Assembly: GCA_038233055.1 (NCBI GenBank) | Contig: JBBSMS010000089.1 | Coordinates: forward strand, 1 to 14,679 | DNA length: 14,679 bases | Origin: Salsipaludibacter sp038233055 | GTDB lineage: Bacteria; Actinomycetota; Nitriliruptoria; Nitriliruptorales; Nitriliruptoraceae | Reading direction: 5' to 3' | Part shown: piece after piece, positions 7,445 to 14,679 of the stretch | Layout of the letters: each line of letters begins with the position of its first letter | Position numbering within the stretch: position 1 is the stretch's first letter | Made by a program: the position numbers and the translations under genes | Notes under the pieces: model-generated | What the model was told of the DNA's origin: nothing | Databases searched by the model: none | What the model saw: the letters and a program-made list of their open reading frames with translations, nothing else

Positions 7445-7496
7445 CGTCGAGTGTGCGCCTTGCCCCGGGATTCCGGGGTGATGCGCACACTCGACG
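7445..7496. terminator. Long hairpin at convergent junction, copy 2 of a repeated element
   Basis: Arms CGTCGAGTGTGCGC (7445-7458) and GCGCACACTCGACG (7483-7496) are perfectly complementary over 14 bases. Inside, CCCCGG (7463-7468) pairs with CCGGGG (7473-7478) around a GATT loop. It starts 38 bases after the FadJ-like stop and ends 28 bases before the stop of the convergent clpB, which suits a bidirectional terminator. Read on the minus strand, 7480-7494 is identical to the 15 bases at 2782-2796, while the inner stem differs entirely. Confidence 0.82.
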
Positions 7497-7523
7497 GTTG
7501 TGTGGGGGTGGGGCCAGGTGGGC

Positions 7524-10106
<2,583 letters not shown>

Positions 10107-10125
10107 GGGATCCTCCTTGGACGAT

Positions 10126-10147
10126 GGGCCGGGATCGATCCCGGCCC
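10126..10147. promoter_or_regulatory. Perfect 22-base palindrome in the clpB leader
   Basis: GGGCCGGGATC (10126-10136) is followed at once by its exact reverse complement GATCCCGGCCC (10137-10147). It lies 7 bases upstream of the clpB ribosome binding site and downstream of the predicted promoter. In the transcript it would form an eight-pair GC stem with a short ATCGAT-derived loop. In DNA it could be bound by a symmetric protein. It does not pair with the ribosome site directly. Confidence 0.65.
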
Positions 10148-10167
10148 GCAGTTCGGACGTTGCGGCC

Positions 10168-10196
10168 AGTCTATGACCCCCTGAACACCTGTTCGA
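10168..10196 (-). promoter_or_regulatory. Candidate clpB promoter
   Basis: On the minus strand TCGAAC (10196-10191) and TAGACT (10173-10168) are spaced by 17 bases. TAGACT matches the -10 consensus at four of six positions; the -35 box is poor. A start near 10161 gives a leader of about 55 bases. I saw no clear HspR (HAIR) or CIRCE heat-shock operator. Confidence 0.4.
10181..10196. promoter_or_regulatory. LexA-box-like site in the clpB promoter
   Basis: On the minus strand this reads TCGAACAGGTGTTCAG. It contains GAAC-N4-GTTC and matches 10 of the 12 defined positions of the actinobacterial SOS box TCGAAC-N4-GTTCGA. It covers the putative -35 box and part of the spacer. LexA binding is inferred from the motif only. 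Confidence 0.4.
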
Positions 10197-10309
10197 GATT
10201 GCTGCAGGTGACCGTGGCAGGACTCCTGATGCCTGTCCCGCCAGAACCCGCGTGTTCTCAACGAAGGTCGTGGGAGCATCGCCCCCCGTCGCAGACCGAA
10301 TGGTCGGAA

Positions 10310-10345
10310 CCGGGCGGCCGGCACCGATGCCCCGGCCATGCCCGG
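10310..10345. other. GC-rich inverted repeat just upstream of the RNB gene
   Basis: CCGGGC-GGCCGG (10310-10321) pairs with CCGGCC (10332-10337) and, after a two-base bulge, GCCCGG (10340-10345), around a ten-base loop. It ends two bases before the presumed -10 box of the RNB gene, so it could be an operator. It could also be chance in such GC-rich DNA. Confidence 0.35.
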
Positions 10346-10347
10346 CG

Positions 10348-10353
10348 TAGGCT
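10348..10353 (+). promoter_or_regulatory. -10 box of a probable leaderless transcript
   Basis: TAGGCT lies exactly 6 bases before the ATG at 10360, the TAnnnT-N6-ATG layout typical of leaderless actinobacterial genes. No ribosome binding site is present at the usual distance, which agrees with this. The -35 region is not recognisable. Confidence 0.5.
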
Positions 10354-10359
10354 CGCGGC

Positions 10360-11790
10360 ATGCCACGCCGACCGCTCCAGCTCACCGCCAGTGCCGCCTC
10401 CCTCGCCGAGGTCTTCGAACGCGTGCGCGAGCGCCTGGAGGTCCCGGGGTCGTTCCCGCCTGCGGCACTCGCCGACGCGGAGCAGGCGGCGCAGCGCACG
10501 CCGACGGGTCACGACGACGCGACCGACCTCGACCTGGTCACCATCGACCCTCCCGAGTCGCGCGACCTCGACCAGGCGGTCCACCTCGCCCGCCGGTCCG
10601 GCGGTGGCTTCCGGGTCCACTACGCGATCGCCGACGTGCCGTGGTTCGTCGAGCCCGGATCGGCACTGGACGCAGAAGTCCGGCGCCGCGGCGTGACCTT
10701 CTATGGTCCCGACCGCCGCGACCCTCTCCATCCGCCGGTGCTCGGCGAGGACCGTGCCAGCCTCCTGCCCGGCGTCGACCGCCCGGCGGTCCTGTGGCGA
10801 CTCGACCTCGACGGCGACGGCCTGCTGGTCGAGACCCGCGTCCGCCGTGCACTCGTCCGCAGTCGCGCGAAGTTGTCCTACCAGCAGGTCCAGGACGACC
10901 TCGACGGTGGCACCGCCGGGGACATGCTGCGGCTGTTGCCGCTGCTGGGGGCCGCCCGCCGCGAGGTGGAAGCCGACCGGGGCGGCGTCGCCCTGCCCAT
11001 CCCGGACCAGGAGGTCGAACGCCTCGGCGACCACTACCGGCTGGCCTTCCGACGCCCGCGCCCGGTCGAGGAGGACAACGCCCAGGTCTCGCTGTTGACC
11101 GGCATCGCAGCCGCGGCGCTGATGCGGTCCGGGCGCATCGGCATCCAGCGCACCCTGCCGCCGGCCAGGGACACCGACCTGCAGGTGCTGCGGGCCACGG
11201 CCGCCGCGCTGGGCCTGCAGTGGGACCCGGAACAGCCCTTCCACCTGTTCGTCCGCACGCTCGATCCGGACCGTGCGACTGACGCCGCCTTCCTCGACGA
11301 GTCGACCGTGACGTTCCGGGGCGCCGGCTACCGCGCCTTCGATGGGTCGCGACCCCCGGACGCCGTGCACGCGGGCATCGCCGCCGACTATGCGCACGTC
11401 ACCGCGCCGCTGCGCCGGTTGGTCGACCGCTGGGGGCTGGAGGTGTGTGTCCGGCTGGATGCGGGCAACGAGATCCCGGACTGGGTCCGGGAGTCGCTGT
11501 ACGACCTTCCCGACATCATGGCCGAGACCACGCGGCGCGCCAACGCCTACGAGCGCGCCGTCGTCGACGTCGTGGAGGCGGCCCTGCTGTCGGACCGGGT
11601 GGGCGAGACGTTCGAGGCGACCGTGCTGGACGTCGACCATGACCGCGACGGACGTGGACTGGTGCTGATCGCCGAGCCGGCAGTGCGTGCCCGCGTCCAC
11701 GGTGACGACCTTGCCCCGGGCGAACAGGTTCGGGTCCGGGTGAAGGCCGCCGACATCCCCGCCGGGCAGGTCGTGCTCGAAGTAGCCTGA
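10360..11790 (+). CDS. RNB-domain (RNase II/R family) exoribonuclease, short form
   Basis: The 476-residue protein belongs to the RNase II/R family, processive 3'-5' exoribonucleases that degrade single-stranded RNA. The active-site segment IDPPESRDLDQA (62-73) keeps D63, D69 and D71, equivalent to E. coli RNase II D201, D207 and D209, but has Q72 in place of D210. VHYAIADV (86-93), GVTFYGPDRRDPLHPPVLGE (111-130) and YAHVTAPLRR (344-353) are further family motifs. It is shorter than E. coli RNase II (644) or RNase R (813). The N-terminal cold-shock RNA-binding domains are missing; a small beta-rich C-terminus (about 413-476) may be a reduced S1/OB fold. As I recall, LDQA occurs in other actinobacterial members, so activity is probably kept. 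The start is set by the leaderless -10 arrangement. It is divergent from clpB. Confidence 0.87.
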   Translation: MPRRPLQLTASAASLAEVFERVRERLEVPGSFPPAALADAEQAAQRTPTGHDDATDLDLVTIDPPESRDLDQAVHLARRSGGGFRVHYAIADVPWFVEPGSALDAEVRRRGVTFYGPDRRDPLHPPVLGEDRASLLPGVDRPAVLWRLDLDGDGLLVETRVRRALVRSRAKLSYQQVQDDLDGGTAGDMLRLLPLLGAARREVEADRGGVALPIPDQEVERLGDHYRLAFRRPRPVEEDNAQVSLLTGIAAAALMRSGRIGIQRTLPPARDTDLQVLRATAAALGLQWDPEQPFHLFVRTLDPDRATDAAFLDESTVTFRGAGYRAFDGSRPPDAVHAGIAADYAHVTAPLRRLVDRWGLEVCVRLDAGNEIPDWVRESLYDLPDIMAETTRRANAYERAVVDVVEAALLSDRVGETFEATVLDVDHDRDGRGLVLIAEPAVRARVHGDDLAPGEQVRVRVKAADIPAGQVVLEVA

Positions 11791-11825
11791 GCCGCGTGGT
11801 CAGCAGGTGTCGTCGGCCGCGACGC

Positions 11826-11845
11826 CCTCGCTGGGGACAGCGAGG
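11826..11845 (+). terminator. Possible terminator after the RNB gene
   Basis: CCTCGCT (11826-11832) and AGCGAGG (11839-11845) form a seven-base stem with a GGGGAC loop, 35 bases after the stop. No T-run follows. A second inverted pair, GAGGGC (11888-11893) and GCCCTC (11905-11910), lies further on. Neither has the conserved arms of the hairpins at the convergent junctions. Confidence 0.5.
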
Positions 11846-11965
11846 TCACCGTGGGGGCCGTGCCCGCCAGTTCGGGCCGCCCGTTTCGAGGGCCCACGGG
11901 GGGCGCCCTCGCCGAGGCTGAGGGTCCTCGCCTATGGTCAATGCACTCGCTTCGGGAGACGATCG

Positions 11966-12406
11966 ATGGCCGCTCCGTCACCGCATCACCACGCCCGCGG
12001 TGGCGACCCGTCGCCGTTGGCCCGCTGGGTCCCCGTTCGGCGGGTCGGCGAACCGCGCGGCGACCTGACCTCCATCGACTTCGCCGGGCTGCCGTTCTCG
12101 CCTGCCCGTGTGTTCGCGGTGACCGGCTGTCCGCCGGGCTCGGTGCGGGGTGGCCACGCCCACACGGACGGGCACCAGCTGCTCGTGTGCACGCGTGGCG
12201 AGGTCCTGGTCGAGCTGCGACGTCAGTCCAGGCGCCAGGTCCGCTGCTTGCCGGGCGGGCCGGGACTGCTCGTCCCCGCAGGTGTGTGGGGCCAGCAGAC
12301 GTACGCGACGCGCGACACCACCCTCCTCGTCGTGGCGTCACACCGGTACGACCCGGCAAGCTACATCGACGACGACGCCCAGTTCACGCGTTCCAGCGTG
12401 CTGTGA
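11966..12406 (+). CDS. WxcM/FdtA-like cupin, probable nucleotide-sugar 3,4-ketoisomerase
   Basis: The 146-residue protein resembles the FdtA/QdtA (WxcM-like) cupins, which isomerise dTDP-4-keto-6-deoxyglucose to the 3-keto form for making amino sugars of surface polysaccharides. Family signs in order are RGDL (31-34), PFSPARVF (43-50), RGGHAH (61-66) with the likely catalytic histidines H64 and H66, HQLLVCTRGEVLVEL (70-84), LLVPAGVW (101-108) and a closing LLVVASHRYDPASYI (120-134). GGGAG lies 7 bases before the ATG at 11966. The open frame reaches 11807, but that part has no family match. The stop overlaps the next start (GTGA). The window shows no RmlA or RmlB gene, so the sugar is unknown. 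Members of this family can also be acyltransferase partners or have other substrates. Confidence 0.78.
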   Translation: MAAPSPHHHARGGDPSPLARWVPVRRVGEPRGDLTSIDFAGLPFSPARVFAVTGCPPGSVRGGHAHTDGHQLLVCTRGEVLVELRRQSRRQVRCLPGGPGLLVPAGVWGQQTYATRDTTLLVVASHRYDPASYIDDDAQFTRSSVL

Positions 12407-13362
12407 CCGAGCCCCCGACCGTCTCGCTGTGCATCCCCGCCTACCGGGCCGAGGGCTTCATCGGGCGCACGCTCGACTGCGCACGGGTGCAGTCCCACCA
12501 GGACGTCCTGATCAACGTCTCGATCGACGGCTCCCACGACCGGACCGAGGAGATCTGTCGTCAGGCTTCGACCGAGGACGAGCGGATCAGGGTCAGCATC
12601 CAGCGAGGCGGCCTCGGATGGTCCCGGAACACCAACGCGGCGTTGGCGATGGCGCGCACGGACCACGTCGGCGTCTACTTCCACGACGACATCATCGAGC
12701 CGACGTACGTCGAGCATCTCGTCGACGCCCTGGGGGCGCGACCGGCGGCCGCGAGCGCGCACTGCGACCTCGCCGAGTTCGGCCTCGTCGAGGGGGTGCA
12801 GCCGGCCCACGACTACGACGGTTCCACGCTGCACCGCATCGTCGACTTCCTGACGACCCGGCGTGGCACGACGCTTCGGAGCCTCCATCGTCGATCGCGG
12901 ACGGGGGACCTCCGCTTCCCGACGATCCATGGGGACAACCATTGGAGCGCCTACGTCTTCCACGTGGCGCTGCTCGCGGCCGGGCCGAGCGTTGCGGTGC
13001 ACGAACCGCTGTACCGACGCTGGCAGCGCGAGGGAAGCCTGACGCGGAGTGGGGGCTGGTTCCCGGGGACGTTGGACGATCTCCTGCGGGGGCAGGCCGA
13101 GAGCTTCGATGCGACGGTCGAGGTCCTGCGGCAGCGGCTGCCCGATCGGGACGAACGTTGTGTCGCGACGCAGGCGCTTGTCGTGTTCCACCGGACGGTC
13201 GTGCGTCGGATGCAGGTCCGGCTTGGCAACCGGGACGCCCTCCCGGACCGACTGGATTGGGACGGTGACACCGACATCCGGGCCGACATCGGCGACGAGA
13301 CGCGCGACCTGCTCGTGCGGGCCGAGCGACAACTGCTCGAGCTCGAGGCCCGAGCCGCGTGA
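12403..13362 (+). CDS. Family 2 glycosyltransferase
   Basis: The 319-residue protein has the GT-A fold start of GT2 enzymes, which transfer a sugar from a nucleotide donor to a growing glycan at the inner face of the membrane. VSLCIPAYRAEGFI (7-20) is the first strand and helix. SIDGSHDRTEE (40-50) is the nucleotide-binding loop with D42 and D46, and the metal-binding DXD-like site is VYFHDDII (91-98). GWSRNTNAAL (72-81) is also typical. HGDNHW (176-181) may belong to the acceptor side. The C-terminal third (about 225-319) is helical and charged, with no membrane segment. The start is a GTG at 12403 overlapping the cupin stop; no separate ribosome site is needed if translation is coupled. The context suggests it transfers the sugar modified by the cupin, but the substrate is not readable from the sequence. 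Confidence 0.85.
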   Translation: MTEPPTVSLCIPAYRAEGFIGRTLDCARVQSHQDVLINVSIDGSHDRTEEICRQASTEDERIRVSIQRGGLGWSRNTNAALAMARTDHVGVYFHDDIIEPTYVEHLVDALGARPAAASAHCDLAEFGLVEGVQPAHDYDGSTLHRIVDFLTTRRGTTLRSLHRRSRTGDLRFPTIHGDNHWSAYVFHVALLAAGPSVAVHEPLYRRWQREGSLTRSGGWFPGTLDDLLRGQAESFDATVEVLRQRLPDRDERCVATQALVVFHRTVVRRMQVRLGNRDALPDRLDWDGDTDIRADIGDETRDLLVRAERQLLELEARAA

Positions 13363-14585
13363 GGATCGACCCAGGAGCCACCGTCGCCGTGCTCGGGACC
13401 GGGATCATGGGATCGTCCGTGGCCCTGTTCCTCGCCCGGCGGGGTGTCCGCGTGGTCATGTTCGACCAGTCGACCGACCCCTTCTGCGGCGCAAGTCGGT
13501 ACAACGAGGGCAAGATTCACCTCGGCTACCTCTACGGTGCCGACCCGTCCCTGGCGACCGCGCGCCGCCTCGTCCCCGGTGGGCTGGCCTTCGCCTCGCT
13601 GGTCCGCGAGCTCGTCAACATCGACCTTGAGCCGTTGACGACACGACAGGACGACCGCTACGTGGTCCATCGGCATTCTGTCGTCGACCTCGACCAAGTC
13701 CACGCCGTCGCGGATCGCGTCAACCGCCTCGTCACGGACCATCCGGACGTGGATGGCTACCTCGTGCCGTTGGAGGGTCGCCGGCCGCGGCGACTGACGG
13801 CGTCGGAGGTCGCCGCCGAGTACGACACCGACGACGTGACCGGTGGCATCGCCGTCGCGGAGCGATCCGTCGCGACGATCCCGGTCGCGGACGCCTTCGT
13901 GGACGCACTCCGGTCGACGGCGTCGATCGAGGTGCTGACCGAGCAGTCCGTCACGTCCGTTGCGCAGGACCACCACGGGCGCTGGACGGTCGAGGCGCGT
14001 GCCTCCGACGGCGTCATCGGTCGACACGGACCCTTCTCGGCGGTCGTCAACGCCCTGTGGGAAGGGCGGCCTGCCATCGACCGCACGGCGGGCCTGCCCC
14101 CACCGGTCGCCTGCACCCACCGGTACCGGGTGTCGATCTTCGCGACGGCCTCCTCCGACGTGGACGTTGCCAGCAGCGTCGTGGCCGTCGGACCCTTCGG
14201 CGACGTCAAGAACTACGACGGGCGGCGGCTGTACCTGTCGTGGTACCCGGCCGGCCTGCTGGCCGAGGGCGAGGATGTCACGCCCCCGGTGCTCCCGGTG
14301 CTCGACGCCGACGACGAGGCTCGGATCGCGACCAGGGTCTTCGACGAGCTCGGCGCCGTGATTCCGGGTGTTGCCCTGCTCCCGGAGCGGCTGGCTCGGA
14401 TCGACGTCCGGGGAGGCTGGGTGTACGCGGCGGGGACGGGTCCCCTCGACCGGATCGACTCCGACCTGCACCGCCGCGACCGGGTCGGCGTGACGCGCCG
14501 CGGCACCTACGTGTCGGTGGACACCGGCAAGTACTCGGTCGCGCCGTGGCTGGCCCGTTGCCTCGTGGACGACCTGCTCGCCTGA
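13359..14585 (+). CDS. FAD-dependent oxidoreductase of the D-amino-acid-oxidase fold
   Basis: The 408-residue protein starts with a Rossmann FAD-binding motif, VAVLGTGIMGSS (9-20), with D36 closing the second strand to bind the ribose. SRYNEGKIHLGYLYG (46-60) follows and is shared by FAD oxidoreductases found in polysaccharide gene clusters. The late segment (about 351-400) has GGWVYAAGTGPLD and VSVDTGKYSVAPW, which would complete the FAD site in place of the usual G-D pattern. There is no signal peptide or membrane helix. The GTG at 13359 overlaps the glycosyltransferase stop (GTGA); the first inner ATG would cut the FAD motif. The substrate is unknown. A glycan-linked alcohol, amine or amino acid is possible, and a plain amine oxidase role cannot be excluded. 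Confidence 0.8.
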   Translation: MRIDPGATVAVLGTGIMGSSVALFLARRGVRVVMFDQSTDPFCGASRYNEGKIHLGYLYGADPSLATARRLVPGGLAFASLVRELVNIDLEPLTTRQDDRYVVHRHSVVDLDQVHAVADRVNRLVTDHPDVDGYLVPLEGRRPRRLTASEVAAEYDTDDVTGGIAVAERSVATIPVADAFVDALRSTASIEVLTEQSVTSVAQDHHGRWTVEARASDGVIGRHGPFSAVVNALWEGRPAIDRTAGLPPPVACTHRYRVSIFATASSDVDVASSVVAVGPFGDVKNYDGRRLYLSWYPAGLLAEGEDVTPPVLPVLDADDEARIATRVFDELGAVIPGVALLPERLARIDVRGGWVYAAGTGPLDRIDSDLHRRDRVGVTRRGTYVSVDTGKYSVAPWLARCLVDDLLA

Positions 14586-14679
14586 CGTGGACCGGACACC
14601 ACGTCATCGCCAACATGGGCGCCGAGCTCGATGCGGACTGGCAGTGTTCCCGTCGACACGGTCGCCCACGCGAGGCTCA
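14586..14679 (+). other. Right edge, possible start of another gene
   Basis: After the oxidoreductase stop, frames beginning with GTG at 14587 and with ATG at 14615 stay open to the window end. There is no clear ribosome site, and too little sequence remains to recognise a protein. The locus probably continues here. Confidence 0.25.

Noticed and set aside
11807..11965. N-terminal extension of the cupin gene
   Set aside because: No similarity to the WxcM/FdtA family, no ribosome site at 11807, and the region holds hairpins. GGGAG before 11966 supports the shorter form.

Overview
The window reads as chromosomal DNA of a GC-rich actinobacterium-like organism. The sequence is very GC-rich with strong third-position G/C bias. 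Several starts are GTG, -10 boxes are of the TAnnnT type, and one gene looks leaderless. Assignment below phylum level (for example Acidimicrobiia, Nitriliruptoria or another deep actinobacterial line) cannot be made from this sequence alone. No rRNA, tRNA, CRISPR array, insertion sequence or phage gene was seen, and no gap between genes exceeds about 255 bases.

Layout. (1) 115-2760: a minus-strand nitroreductase-fold flavoprotein that resembles iodotyrosine deiodinase, divergent from a plus-strand DEAD-box RNA helicase with a C-terminal DbpA/CsdA-type RNA-binding domain. (2) 2840-7407: a minus-strand 70-residue membrane protein, divergent from a plus-strand operon of a TetR-type regulator, a thiolase and a FadB/FadJ-type two-enzyme beta-oxidation protein. 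The regulator and thiolase genes overlap by 4 bases. A promoter with a 17-base spacer and a 16-base near-perfect palindrome in that spacer precede the operon, which fits autoregulated control of fatty-acid oxidation. (3) 7524-10106: a full-length ClpB disaggregase on the minus strand. Its leader carries a perfect 22-base palindrome, and its putative promoter carries a LexA-box-like site. (4) 10360-11790: a short RNB-domain exoribonuclease on the plus strand, probably leaderless. (5) 11966-14585: three tightly coupled plus-strand genes, each overlapping the next by GTGA. They encode a WxcM/FdtA-like sugar ketoisomerase-type cupin, a family 2 glycosyltransferase and an FAD-dependent oxidoreductase. 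They look like part of a surface-polysaccharide or glycan-modification locus that continues beyond the right edge.

The most unusual signal is non-coding. Both convergent gene junctions in the window, at 2781-2830 and 7445-7496, hold a long hairpin. The two share a 15-base sequence in the outer arms, TCGAGTGTGCGCATC, in opposite orientations, while their inner stems differ in sequence but still pair. This suggests a dispersed, sequence-conserved family of bidirectional terminators or REP-like elements. The intact E-Y-K substrate triad of the deiodinase-like enzyme and the unexplained glycan operon are the next best leads.
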